Assembly (NCBI RefSeq): GCF_021726475.1
Contig: NZ_JAKJRU010000006.1
Span: 124,001 to 188,000 of the forward strand
Reading direction: 5' to 3'
Length of the DNA stretch: 64,000 nt
From: Pseudomonas oligotrophica
GTDB taxonomy: Bacteria > Pseudomonadota > Gammaproteobacteria > Pseudomonadales > Pseudomonadaceae
The position numbers were made by a program, and so were the translations under genes. Below, piece after piece: positions 1-8,946 of this stretch; within the stretch, counting starts at the first letter, position 1, and each line of letters opens with the position of its first letter. The notes under the pieces were generated by a model. That model was not told where the DNA came from and did not search any database. It saw only the letters and a list, made by a program, of their open reading frames with translations.

Positions 1-1
1 G

Positions 2-739
2 GGCTTCCTGCTGATCGCCACACGCAAGGAAGAGCGCATCCTGCCCAGCAGCGTGGTCAAGGATGCGCTCAAGGAAAAGGTCGACGAGATCGAGGCCGAG
101 CAGATGCGCAAGGTCTACAAGAAGGAGCGCGACCAGCTCAAGGACGACATCGTCCAGGCCTTCCTGCCGCGCGCCTTCATCCGCAAGTCGGGCACCTTCG
201 CCGCCATCGACGCCGAGCGCGGGCTGGTCCTGGTGAACTCGGCCAGCCCGCGCAAGGCCGAAGACCTGCTCTCCACCCTGCGCGAGGCGATCGGCTCGCT
301 GCCGGTACGCCCGCTGACGGTGAAGGTCGCGCCCAGCGCCACCCTCACCGACTGGGTCAAGACGCAGAAGGCCGCCGACGATTTCTTCGTGCTCGACGAA
401 TGCGAGCTGCGCGATACCCACGAGGATGGCGGCGTGGTGCGCTGCAAGCGCCAGGACCTGACCAGCGACGAGATCCAGCAGCACCTGGAAGCCGGCAAGC
501 AGGTCACCCAGCTGTCGCTGGCCTGGCAGGACAAGCTGTCCTTCGTGCTCGACGACAAGACGGTGATCAAGCGCCTGCGCTTCGAGGAACTGCTGCAGGA
601 GCAGGCCGAGCAGGACGGCGGCGACGATGCCCTCGCCCAGCAGGACGCCAGCTTCGTGCTGATGATGCTGACCTTGCGCGAGTTCCTGCCGGCGTTGTTC
701 GAGGCACTCGGCGGCGAAGAGATCCCCCAGGGCATCTGA
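2..739 (+). CDS. rdgC: Recombination-associated protein RdgC (5' end outside window)
   Basis: C-terminal portion of RdgC, a nucleoid-associated protein that encircles double-stranded DNA as a ring dimer and restrains RecA. The frame is open from base 2, so about 245 codons are visible of roughly 300 usual for the family; the true start lies upstream. The charged segment [19 protein letters not shown] and the later [18 protein letters not shown] are typical of RdgC. It converges on the downstream transporter gene with a gap of about 47 bases. Identification is by recognition of family sequence; function is from the family. Confidence 0.93.
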   Translation, partial: GFLLIATRKEERILPSSVVKDALKEKVDEIEAEQMRKVYKKERDQLKDDIVQAFLPRAFIRKSGTFAAIDAERGLVLVNSASPRKAEDLLSTLREAIGSLPVRPLTVKVAPSATLTDWVKTQKAADDFFVLDECELRDTHEDGGVVRCKRQDLTSDEIQQHLEAGKQVTQLSLAWQDKLSFVLDDKTVIKRLRFEELLQEQAEQDGGDDALAQQDASFVLMMLTLREFLPALFEALGGEEIPQGI

Positions 740-786
740 GCCGCGCCCCGGCTGGCGGGCTCAGCCTCGCCAGCCCTGCCCCGCGC

Positions 787-2103
787 TCACGGCCCGGCGA
801 CGCGCCCGGGTCGCCAGCCGGCGACGAACTCCGGCACGGCGCTGAACAGATAGGCTGCGAAGGCGAAGTTCAGCAGCGAGACCGCCAGGAACAGCTGCGG
901 GATCGTCAGCCCCAGCACCACCAGCAGCAGGATCGCGACGATCGCCGAAAGCACCATGAACAGCGCGTTGAGAATATTGTTCGCCGCCACCACACGGGCG
1001 CGCTGCTGCAAGGGCGTGCGCGCCTGGATCAACGCATACAGCGGCACGATGTAGAGGCCGCCGGCGACACCCAGGCCGAGCACACCGGCCAGCACCCACC
1101 AGGCAGCCGGCTCGGCCAGCAGCGCCAGCCAGTCGCGCTCGGCCGCCACCGGCATGCCGCCGGCGCTCCACCACAGCAGCAGACCGGAGAGGCCGAGCCC
1201 CAGCGCGCCCACCGGTACCAGCCCGGGTTCGACCCGGTGCGCCGAGAGCCGCTCGCAGAGCAGCGAACCGAAGGCGATACCCACCGAGAACAGCGTCAGG
1301 ATCAGGGTGACCACCGTCTCGTCTCCCTGCAGCAGGTCCTTGGAGAACGCCGGGATCTGCGTCAGGTAGGTCGCGCCGAGAAACCAGAACCAGGAGTTGC
1401 CGAGCATCGAGCGCGACACCGCCCGCTGCTGCGCGAACCCCAGGCGCAGCACCTGCAGCGACTGGCGCAGGGCGTGCCAGTCGAGCACCAGTCCGGGCAG
1501 CCCGGCGGCCGTACGCGGGATCGCCAGGCTGGCCAGGTAGCCGGCCGCGGCCAGCAGCACCACGGCAAGCGCCACGCCCGGCGCGTAGTCGTCCAGCCCC
1601 AGCAGCGCACCGGCGCCGATGGTGCCGCCGAGGATCGCCAGGAAGGTGCCCATCTCCACCAGCGCATTGCCACCGATCAGCTCGTCGGGCGCCAGCTGCT
1701 GCGGCAGGATCGAATACTTCACCGGGCCGAACAGCGCCGACTGGGTGCCCATGCCGAACAGCACCAGCAGCAGCAGCGGCAGGCTGCCGAGCAGCAGCCC
1801 GGCGGCCCCGGCGAGCATGATCAGCACCTCGGCCAGCTTGATCCTGCGGATCAGCCTCGCCTTCTCGTACTTCTCGCCAAGCTGGCCGCCAAAGGCCGAG
1901 AACAGGAAGAACGGCAGGATGAACAACAGCGCACAGAGGTTGATCAGCAGGCTCTTGTCCGCCTCGATACCCAGGCGAAAGAGGATCGCCAGCACCAGCG
2001 CCTGCTTGAACACGTTGTCGTTGAAGGCACCGAGGAACTGGGTCAGGAAGAACGGCAGGAAGCGCCGCGTTGCGAGCAGGCGGAACTGCGAATGCTGGCT
2101 CAT
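787..2103 (-). CDS. MFS transporter, LplT-like (lysophospholipid transporter family)
   Basis: Predicted inner-membrane protein of 438 residues with about twelve hydrophobic segments. The N-terminal segment FLGAFNDNVFKQAL and the loop FGPVKYSILPQ are characteristic of the LplT branch of the major facilitator superfamily, whose E. coli member flips lysophospholipids inward for reacylation by Aas. No acyltransferase or acyl-ACP synthetase domain is fused or adjacent, so the coupling seen in E. coli is not visible here. The start is the first Met of the conserved N-terminus. Substrate assignment is inference from the family; membership is secure. Confidence 0.8.
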   Translation of the reverse strand: MSQHSQFRLLATRRFLPFFLTQFLGAFNDNVFKQALVLAILFRLGIEADKSLLINLCALLFILPFFLFSAFGGQLGEKYEKARLIRRIKLAEVLIMLAGAAGLLLGSLPLLLLVLFGMGTQSALFGPVKYSILPQQLAPDELIGGNALVEMGTFLAILGGTIGAGALLGLDDYAPGVALAVVLLAAAGYLASLAIPRTAAGLPGLVLDWHALRQSLQVLRLGFAQQRAVSRSMLGNSWFWFLGATYLTQIPAFSKDLLQGDETVVTLILTLFSVGIAFGSLLCERLSAHRVEPGLVPVGALGLGLSGLLLWWSAGGMPVAAERDWLALLAEPAAWWVLAGVLGLGVAGGLYIVPLYALIQARTPLQQRARVVAANNILNALFMVLSAIVAILLLVVLGLTIPQLFLAVSLLNFAFAAYLFSAVPEFVAGWRPGRVAGP

Positions 2104-2136
2104 CGGGCGGGCTCCGGCAGGGTCATGGTCTTGCCC

Positions 2137-2463
2137 TCACAGCGGCAGCTGGCCCAGGGCCCAGCGCAGCACGAAAAAGCTCAGCAGGCCGAGGGCGATG
2201 GTCGCCAGCAGGTGGCGGGTCAGCGCGGCGACGACGATGGCCAGCGCGCCGGCCAGCAGGTAGGCGTTGCGCCAGTCCAGCCACAGCTCGCCCTCGGGCA
2301 TCAGCATGCCGGGTACGACGATGGCGGTCAGCACGGCGACCGGGACGTAGTGCAGCCCCTGCTCGACGGCCCGGGCGAAGCGCAGGTCGGGCCAGGCGAA
2401 GAAGCTGAAGCGCGTCATGAAGGTGATCGCCAGCATGCCCAGGATCAGCAGCCACAGGCTCAT
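2137..2463 (-). CDS. azlD: AzlD-family small membrane subunit of branched-chain amino acid exporter
   Basis: A 108-residue protein with about four hydrophobic helices, the size and pattern of AzlD/YgaH, the small partner of AzlC in branched-chain amino acid (and analogue) export. The chosen ATG overlaps the stop codon of the upstream azlC gene in an ATGA arrangement (2460-2463), which argues for translational coupling and against the longer upstream extension. The motif [10 protein letters not shown] near the N-terminus fits the family. The transported amino acid cannot be read from sequence. Confidence 0.85.
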   Translation of the reverse strand: MSLWLLILGMLAITFMTRFSFFAWPDLRFARAVEQGLHYVPVAVLTAIVVPGMLMPEGELWLDWRNAYLLAGALAIVVAALTRHLLATIALGLLSFFVLRWALGQLPL

Positions 2464-3176
2464 GCCCTGTCCTCCCCGGCCAGGGCGCGCTCGGCGCGCC
2501 GCTCCAGCCACACGCCGACGACGATGCCGGCCAGCGCCGCGGCCAGCAGGCCGAGCTTGTACGGCAGGCTCCAGGTCGCCAGCGCCACCAGCCCGGCGAC
2601 CACCGCCGAGGCCACCTGCGGGCAGCTGCGCATCATCGGCACGGCGATGCCGATGAAGGTGGCGATCATGGCGAAATCCAGCCCCCAGGCGGCGACGTTC
2701 GGCACTGCCTGGCCAAAGATCACCCCGATCAGCGTCGACACCTGCCAGCTCAGGTACATGGTCAGCGCCGCGCCGAGGAAGAACCAGTGCTTGTACGGCG
2801 AGGCATCGTCGCGCGCGTAGCGGTGCTGCACCACGGCGAACGCCTCGTCGGTCAGCCAGAACGCCAGCGGCACCCGCCAGCGCCCCGGCAGGTGCCGCAC
2901 GAACGGCTGCAGCGCGGCACTGTAGAGCGCATGGCGCAGGTTCACCACGAAGGTGGTCAGCAGCACCACGGCCGCGCCGACACCGCCGCCGAGCAGGGTG
3001 ATGGCGATGAACTGCGCCGAGCCGGCGAACACCAGCGCCGACATGCCCATGGCCTGCAGCGGGCTCAGCCCGGCCGCCACCGCGAGGGTACCGAAGATGA
3101 TGCCGAAGGGAATCGCGCCGAGGATCAGCGGCAGGATATCCCGGCAGCCATGGAGAAATTCTTGCGAACGCGACAT
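2460..3176 (-). CDS. azlC: AzlC-family large subunit of branched-chain amino acid exporter
   Basis: A 238-residue integral membrane protein of the AzlC/YgaZ family. The N-terminus ([20 protein letters not shown]) and the motif [13 protein letters not shown] are family hallmarks; the later [12 protein letters not shown] lies in the conserved central loop. Together with the overlapping azlD gene it should form a two-subunit exporter for branched-chain amino acids or related compounds. The start was placed at the Met preceding the conserved block; the open frame extends about 140 codons upstream with no family similarity. Confidence 0.88.
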   Translation of the reverse strand: MSRSQEFLHGCRDILPLILGAIPFGIIFGTLAVAAGLSPLQAMGMSALVFAGSAQFIAITLLGGGVGAAVVLLTTFVVNLRHALYSAALQPFVRHLPGRWRVPLAFWLTDEAFAVVQHRYARDDASPYKHWFFLGAALTMYLSWQVSTLIGVIFGQAVPNVAAWGLDFAMIATFIGIAVPMMRSCPQVASAVVAGLVALATWSLPYKLGLLAAALAGIVVGVWLERRAERALAGEDRA

Positions 3177-3319
3177 CGGCACTCCCTGGTGGCGCGGCCC
3201 TGCACGCCGGGCGCCCCTACGGCGGCCCGGCAGCGCCGCGGCGCAAACCGCCAACCTTACCCGAACGCTTCTTTTTCGGCGATCCGCATGACCGGACGGT
3301 GACAGCGCCGGCCGTCGCC

Positions 3320-3883
3320 TCAGCCGCCGGCGCCAAGTCGCTCGCGGATTGCCGGCCAGTCCCGGTCGGTGATGCTGTAGAGCAGCGTGTCGTCCAGGCG
3401 GCCGTCGGCCAGCCGCCGGTGGTTGCGCAGGCGCCCCTCGTACTGCGCGCCGAGCTTCTCGATGGCGCGCTGCGAGCGCAGGTTGCTTGCCGCGGTCTTG
3501 AGCTGCAGGCGCACCAGCTGCCAGTCCTCGAAGACGTGGCGCAGCAGGAGGAACTTCACCGAGGCGTTCAGCCCGGTGCCGTGCTCGGCGCGATCGAGCC
3601 AGGTCCAACCCAGCTCGGCGGCCGGCAGCTCGGGCAGGAAGTCGGCCAGCCGCGTGGTGCCAACGACCCGTTCGCCCATGCGCAGGGTGAACACCACCGC
3701 GCGCCCGTCACGCTGGCTGGCCAGCGCCTGGCGATACCAGTCCGGACGCAGCGGGCCGTTCATGCAGGCCAGTTCCTCGCGGTTCTGCTCGGCCAGCGCG
3801 GCCAGCACGGGGATGTCGGCCTCCGCCAGCGGATCCAGGCGCAGGGCGCCTCGCTGCAGGGCGAAGGGAAGCGGTACGAACAT
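3320..3883 (-). CDS. GNAT-family N-acetyltransferase (RimJ/RimL type)
   Basis: A 187-residue protein of the RimJ/RimL branch of GNAT acetyltransferases, which transfer acetyl from acetyl-CoA to an amine of a protein or small molecule. Visible features are the N-terminal [17 protein letters not shown], the beta strand [17 protein letters not shown], and the acetyl-CoA segment [18 protein letters not shown]. The start was set at MFVPLP because the 29 upstream codons look non-coding. It diverges from the large sensor kinase gene with about 240 bases between them. The substrate is unknown. Confidence 0.85.
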   Translation of the reverse strand: MFVPLPFALQRGALRLDPLAEADIPVLAALAEQNREELACMNGPLRPDWYRQALASQRDGRAVVFTLRMGERVVGTTRLADFLPELPAAELGWTWLDRAEHGTGLNASVKFLLLRHVFEDWQLVRLQLKTAASNLRSQRAIEKLGAQYEGRLRNHRRLADGRLDDTLLYSITDRDWPAIRERLGAGG

Positions 3884-4125
3884 GACCTTCTCCAGATGAT
3901 GCGACGACAAGGGCCATTGTGCCCTGCCGGACGGGCCGCGAGGTTGATCGCAGACGCTGCGCAGCCCCATGCGACGATGGTCGCAGCGATGGCCAGAGCG
4001 CCCCGATTGCTGCCAAACTGCGCCGATTCCTCATTCGTCCAGCCGACAAGCCAGCCATAATCGCGGAGCCCCATCGGGTGCTTCCGGCGCCTGGCTGTCG
4101 ACAATGCTTTTTGTTCGGAGTTTGC

Positions 4126-7100
4126 ATGACCCTGTCCGGCGGGTTGATCGCGGCAGTCGCCCTCATCTATATGGCCATCCTGTTCGCCATCGCCTTCTAT
4201 GGCGATCGCAGCGGCGAGATGCCGCCGCGCCTGCGCGCCTGGGTCTACAGCCTGTCGCTGGCGGTGTGGTGCACCAGCTGGACGTTCTTCGGCGCGGTCG
4301 GCCAGGCCGCCGAGCAGCTCTGGGCGTTCGTGCCGATCTACCTGGGGCCGATGCTGGTGATGCTGTTCGCGCCCTACGTCATCCAGAAGATGATCGTCAT
4401 CAGCAAGCAGGAGCACATCACCTCGATCGCCGACTTCATCGCCGCGCGCTACGGCAAGTCGCAGCTGCTGGCGGTAATGGTGACGATCATCTGCCTGGTC
4501 GGCGTGCTGCCCTACATCGCCCTGCAGCTCAAGGGCATCGTGCTCGGCGTGAACATGCTGATCGGCACCAACATCGACGCCACCGGCACCGGCACGCGCG
4601 ACACCGCGCTGATCGTGACCCTCGTGCTGGCGCTGTTCACCATCCTCTTCGGCACGCGCAACCTGGACGTCACCGAGCACCATCGCGGCATGGTGCTGGC
4701 GATCGCCTTCGAATCGCTGATCAAGCTCCTGGCCTTCCTCGCGGTCGGCGCCTTCGTCACCTTCGGCCTGTTCGACGGCTTCGGCGACCTGTTCAACCAG
4801 GCCCATGACTCGCCGGAGCTGACCAGCTTCTGGGCCGAGACGGTGAACTGGCCGTCGATGCTGGTGCAGACCGTGGTGGCGATGATGGCGCTGGTCTGCC
4901 TGCCGCGGCAGTTCCACGTCTCAGTGGTGGAGAACAACGACCCGCGCGACTTCCGCCTGGCGCGCTGGGTGTTCCCGGTCTACCTGGTGCTGGCCGCGGT
5001 GTTCGTCGTGCCGATCGCCCTGGCCGGGCAGATGCTGCTGCCGGCCGGCGTCACCCCGGACTCCTTCGTCATCAGCCTGCCGCTGGCCGAGGCGCATCCG
5101 GGGCTCGCCCTGCTGGCCTTCATCGGCGGCGCCTCGGCCGCCACCGGCATGGTGATCGTCGCCAGCGTCGCGCTGTCGACCATGGTCTCCAACGACATGC
5201 TGCTGCCCTGGCTGCTGCGCCGCCAGGAGACCGAACAGCCGTTCGAGGCCTTCCGCCACTGGATGCTCTCGGTGCGCCGCGTCAGCATCATCGCCATCCT
5301 GCTGCTGGCCTACGTCAGCTACCGGCTGCTGGGCCCGACCGCGAGCCTGGCGACCATCGGCCAGATCGCCTTCGCCGCCGTCACCCAGCTGGCCCCGGCC
5401 ATGATCGGCGCGCTGTTCTGGAAGCAGGCCAACCGCCGCGGCGTGTTCGCCGGCCTCGCCGCCGGCGCGGCGATCTGGTTCTACACGCTGATCCTGCCGC
5501 TGCTCGGCTGGCCGCTGGAGATGTTCCCGGGCCTGAGCTGGATGTACGGCGGTGGCCCGGGCTTCGGCATCAGCGGCCTGACCCTCGGCGTCACGCTGTC
5601 GCTGATGGGCAACGCCACCCTGTTCTTCTGGGTCTCGATCCTCACCCAGACCCGCGTCGCCGAGCACTGGCAGGCCAGCCGCTTCATCGGCCAGGAGATC
5701 ACCCCGAGCACCAGCAGCCGGCGCCTGCTCGCCGTGCACGTCGAGGACCTGCTCTCGCTGGCCTCGCGCTTCGTCGGCGCCGAGCGCGCCGAGCAGAGCT
5801 TCCAGCGCTTCGCCCGCCGCCACGGCCAGGAGTTCTCCCTGCGCCAGCAGGCCGATGGCCAGTGGATCGCCCACACCGAGCGCCTGCTGGCCGGCGTGCT
5901 CGGCGCCTCCTCCACCCGCGCGGTGGTCAAGGCCGCGCTGGAAGGCCGCGACATGCAGGTCGACGACGTGGTGCGCATCGTCGGCGAGGCCAGCGAGGTG
6001 CTGCAGTTCAACCGCGCGCTGCTGCAGGGCGCGATCGAGAACATCACCCAGGGCATCAGCGTGGTCGACCAGTCGCTGCGCCTGGTGGCCTGGAACCGTC
6101 GCTACCTGGAACTGTTCGACTACCCCGATGGGCTGGTCTACATCGGCCGGCCGATCTCCGACATCATCCGCTACAACGCCGAGCGCGGCCTGTGCGGCCC
6201 GGGCGACCCCGACACCCACGTCGCCAAGCGCCTGTACTGGATGCGCCAGGGCCGCGCGCACACCTCCGAGCGGCTGTTCCCCAACGGCCGGGTGGTCGAG
6301 CTGATCGGCAACCCCATGCCCGGCGGCGGCTTCGTCATGAGTTTCAGCGACATCACCGCCTACCGCGAGGCCGAGCGCGCGCTGAAGGACGCCAACGAGG
6401 GCCTCGAGCAGCGGGTCAGCGAGCGCACCCAGGAGCTGTCGCAGCTCAACGCCGCGCTGATCGAGGCCAAGAGCACCGCCGAGGCGGCCAACCAGTCGAA
6501 GACGCGCTTCCTCGCCGCAGTCAGCCACGACCTGATGCAGCCGCTCAACGCCGCGCGGCTGTTCTCCGCGGCGCTGTCGCACCAGCAGGACGCCTTGCCC
6601 GCCGAGGCTCGCGAACTGATTCGCCACCTCGACAGCTCGCTGCGCTCGGCCGAGGACCTGATCACCGACCTGCTCGACATCTCACGCCTGGAAAGCGGCC
6701 GGGTGACGCCCGACCGCAACCCCTTCGCGCTGTCCTCGCTGTTCGACACCCTGGGCACCGAGTTCACCGCCCTGGCCCGCGAGCAGGGCGTGGACTTCCG
6801 CGTGCACGGCAGCAGGCTGCGGGTCGACAGCGACGTGCGCCTGCTGCGCCGGGTGCTGCAGAACTTCCTCACCAACGCCTTCCGTTACGCCAAGGGCCGC
6901 GTGGTGCTCGGCGTGCGTCGCCAGGGCAATGCGCTGCGGCTGGAAGTCTGGGACCGCGGCCCGGGCATCCCGCAGGACAAACTCAAGGTCATCTTCGAGG
7001 AATTCAAGCGCCTGGACAGCCACCAGACCCGCGCCGAGAAGGGCCTGGGCCTGGGCCTGGCGATCGCCGACGGCCTCTGCCACGTGCTCGGCCACAAGCT

Positions 7101-7587
7101 CGAGGTGCGCTCCTGGCTGGGCAAGGGCAGCATGTTCAGCGTCACCGTGCCCATCGCCCCGGCGGCCCCGCTGCGCCGGCTGCCGGCCGCGCGCGAGCCG
7201 CAGCACAGCGCGCTGACCGGCACCCAGGTGCTGTGCATCGACAACGAGGACAGCATCCTCATCGGCATGAACAGCCTGCTGTCGCGCTGGGGCTGCCAGG
7301 TCTGGACCGCGCGCAACCGCGAGGAGTGCCAGGCGCTGCTGGCCGAGGACGTGCGCCCACAGCTGGTGCTGGTCGACTATCACCTGGACCAGGGCCACAC
7401 CGGTACCGAGCTGATGGGCTGGCTGCGCAGCCGCCTCGGCGAACCGGTGCCGGGGGTGGTGATCAGCGCCGACGCACGCCCCGAGCTGGTCGCCGAGATC
7501 CACGCCGCCGGCCTCGACTTCCTGCCCAAGCCGGTCAAGCCGGCCGCGCTGCGCGCGCTGATGAGCCGCCACCTGACCCTGCGCTGA
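4126..7587 (+). CDS. Hybrid sensor histidine kinase with sodium/solute symporter domain, PAS, HisKA, HATPase and receiver
   Basis: A 1153-residue membrane hybrid kinase. Residues about 1-510 form a multi-helix SSS (SLC5-like) domain with conserved loops such as SKQEHITSIADFIAARYGKS. A PAS domain (VVDQSLRLVAWNRRYLELFD) follows near 650-770, a coiled linker, then HisKA with phosphoacceptor His801 in AAVSHDLMQPLNAA, a HATPase domain with WDRGPGIP and GLGLGLAI, and a receiver with phospho-Asp1084 in LVLVDYHLD. The architecture matches the CbrA-related pseudomonad kinase PA3271. It probably senses a solute or membrane state; neither the signal nor the partner regulator is visible nearby. GTG/ATG starts upstream extend into non-conserved sequence. 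Confidence 0.88.
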   Translation: MTLSGGLIAAVALIYMAILFAIAFYGDRSGEMPPRLRAWVYSLSLAVWCTSWTFFGAVGQAAEQLWAFVPIYLGPMLVMLFAPYVIQKMIVISKQEHITSIADFIAARYGKSQLLAVMVTIICLVGVLPYIALQLKGIVLGVNMLIGTNIDATGTGTRDTALIVTLVLALFTILFGTRNLDVTEHHRGMVLAIAFESLIKLLAFLAVGAFVTFGLFDGFGDLFNQAHDSPELTSFWAETVNWPSMLVQTVVAMMALVCLPRQFHVSVVENNDPRDFRLARWVFPVYLVLAAVFVVPIALAGQMLLPAGVTPDSFVISLPLAEAHPGLALLAFIGGASAATGMVIVASVALSTMVSNDMLLPWLLRRQETEQPFEAFRHWMLSVRRVSIIAILLLAYVSYRLLGPTASLATIGQIAFAAVTQLAPAMIGALFWKQANRRGVFAGLAAGAAIWFYTLILPLLGWPLEMFPGLSWMYGGGPGFGISGLTLGVTLSLMGNATLFFWVSILTQTRVAEHWQASRFIGQEITPSTSSRRLLAVHVEDLLSLASRFVGAERAEQSFQRFARRHGQEFSLRQQADGQWIAHTERLLAGVLGASSTRAVVKAALEGRDMQVDDVVRIVGEASEVLQFNRALLQGAIENITQGISVVDQSLRLVAWNRRYLELFDYPDGLVYIGRPISDIIRYNAERGLCGPGDPDTHVAKRLYWMRQGRAHTSERLFPNGRVVELIGNPMPGGGFVMSFSDITAYREAERALKDANEGLEQRVSERTQELSQLNAALIEAKSTAEAANQSKTRFLAAVSHDLMQPLNAARLFSAALSHQQDALPAEARELIRHLDSSLRSAEDLITDLLDISRLESGRVTPDRNPFALSSLFDTLGTEFTALAREQGVDFRVHGSRLRVDSDVRLLRRVLQNFLTNAFRYAKGRVVLGVRRQGNALRLEVWDRGPGIPQDKLKVIFEEFKRLDSHQTRAEKGLGLGLAIADGLCHVLGHKLEVRSWLGKGSMFSVTVPIAPAAPLRRLPAAREPQHSALTGTQVLCIDNEDSILIGMNSLLSRWGCQVWTARNREECQALLAEDVRPQLVLVDYHLDQGHTGTELMGWLRSRLGEPVPGVVISADARPELVAEIHAAGLDFLPKPVKPAALRALMSRHLTLR

Positions 7588-7678
7588 GGCATCGGCGTGG
7601 CATTCGGCCACGGCCGGGCGCCACGCCATACGGCCGGGACGGATACACTGAGGGCATGCTGACCCGGATCGCCACGCC

Positions 7679-8923
7679 ATGCCCCTGGAACTGCTTCTCA
7701 ACCTTGCCACCGCCCTCGGCGCGGGCCTTCTGATCGGCGCCGAGCGCGGCTGGAGCGGGCGCGACCACGCCAACCCCGAGCTGGTCGCCGGCATCCGCAC
7801 CTTCGGCCTCACCGGGCTGTTCGGCGGGCTGGCCGCCGTGGCTGCCGAGCACCTGGGCGTCGCCGCCTGGATCACCCTGTTCGCCCTGCTGGCGCTGCTG
7901 GTCATCGCCGGCTACCTGGTGGATGCACCGGGCGGCGACCACGGCATGACCAGCGAGGTCGCCATGCTGCTGACCTTCCTGCTCGGCAGCCTGGCGGTCG
8001 CCGAAAGCCGCCTGCTGGCCGGCGGCGCGGCCATCGTCGTCGCCCTCCTGCTCAGCCTCAAGGGCAAGCTGCACGGCGCCCTGCGCCGGCTCAGCGAGGC
8101 CGAACTGGGCGGGGCGCTGAAGCTGCTGTTCATCTCCGTGGTGCTGCTGCCGGCGCTGCCCAACCAGGGCTACGGCCCCTGGCAGGCGCTCAACCCCTAC
8201 ACCACCTGGCTGATGGTGGTGCTGATCGCCGGCATCGGCTTCGCCGCCTACGTCGCGATCCGCCTGCTCGGCGAGCGCCACGGGCTGCTGGTCACCGCGC
8301 TGCTCGGCGGCATGGTCTCGTCGACGGCCATGACCCTGACCCTGGCGCGGCTCGATGCGCCCAGGCTGCGCGCCGCGCTGGTGGCGGCCCTGCTGGCCAC
8401 CTCGGCGCTGATGTTCCCGCGGGTGCTGCTGGAGGTCAGCGTGCTCAACCCGGCGCTGCTCGATGCCCTGCTGCTGCCGCTGCTGGCCGCCGCGGCGGTG
8501 TACGCCGCCGGCGCGCTGCTGTTCTACCTGCGCGCGGCCGAACACCCCGAGCAGGCCGCCGAGCCGCCACTGAAGAACCCCTTCGAGCTGCTGCCGGCGT
8601 TGCGTTTCGCCGCGCTGCTGGTGCTCATCCTCGTGCTGGTCGAGGGCGCGCGGCACTACCTGGGCGACATGGGCGTCTACCTGGTCTCGCTGCTGTCGGG
8701 GACGACCGATGTCGACGCCATCACCCTGTCGCTGGCCAGGAGCGCGCGCGACGGCCTCGATGCCGACCTGGCGGTACGCGGGATCTACATCGCGGTGGTC
8801 AGCAACAGCCTGGTGAAGGCGGCGCTGATCCTGGTCGTCGGCGGCCGCCAGCTGGCCCTGCGCAGCGCCCCGGTGATGCTCGCCGGCCTGCTCGCCGGGG
8901 CCGCCGTCCTGCTGCTGCGCTAG
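7679..8923 (+). CDS. MgtC/SapB family membrane protein with DUF4010
   Basis: A 414-residue polytopic membrane protein. The N-terminal 140 residues are MgtC/SapB-like (LATALGAGLLIGAERGW, GIRTFGLTGLFGGL), and the rest is the DUF4010 hydrophobic domain with GGMVSSTAMTLTLARL and a C-terminal LLSGTTDVDAITLSLA motif. Proteins of this two-domain type are widespread and functionally uncharacterised; a link to magnesium homeostasis is suggested only by the MgtC-like half. It follows the kinase gene by 91 bases on the same strand, but co-regulation is unproven. Confidence 0.8.
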   Translation: MPLELLLNLATALGAGLLIGAERGWSGRDHANPELVAGIRTFGLTGLFGGLAAVAAEHLGVAAWITLFALLALLVIAGYLVDAPGGDHGMTSEVAMLLTFLLGSLAVAESRLLAGGAAIVVALLLSLKGKLHGALRRLSEAELGGALKLLFISVVLLPALPNQGYGPWQALNPYTTWLMVVLIAGIGFAAYVAIRLLGERHGLLVTALLGGMVSSTAMTLTLARLDAPRLRAALVAALLATSALMFPRVLLEVSVLNPALLDALLLPLLAAAAVYAAGALLFYLRAAEHPEQAAEPPLKNPFELLPALRFAALLVLILVLVEGARHYLGDMGVYLVSLLSGTTDVDAITLSLARSARDGLDADLAVRGIYIAVVSNSLVKAALILVVGGRQLALRSAPVMLAGLLAGAAVLLLR

Positions 8924-8946
8924 CGGCGGCCGCGGCCCAGGCGCAG

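Noticed and set aside
748-776. Terminator between rdgC and the transporter gene
   Set aside because: GGCTGGCG/CGCCAGCC can pair around an 10-base loop, but there is no T-tract on either strand.
400-2820. An 806-codon plus-strand open frame
   Set aside because: It is antisense to the LplT-like, azlD and azlC genes and has the Arg/Gln/Pro-rich composition typical of shadow frames in GC-rich DNA.
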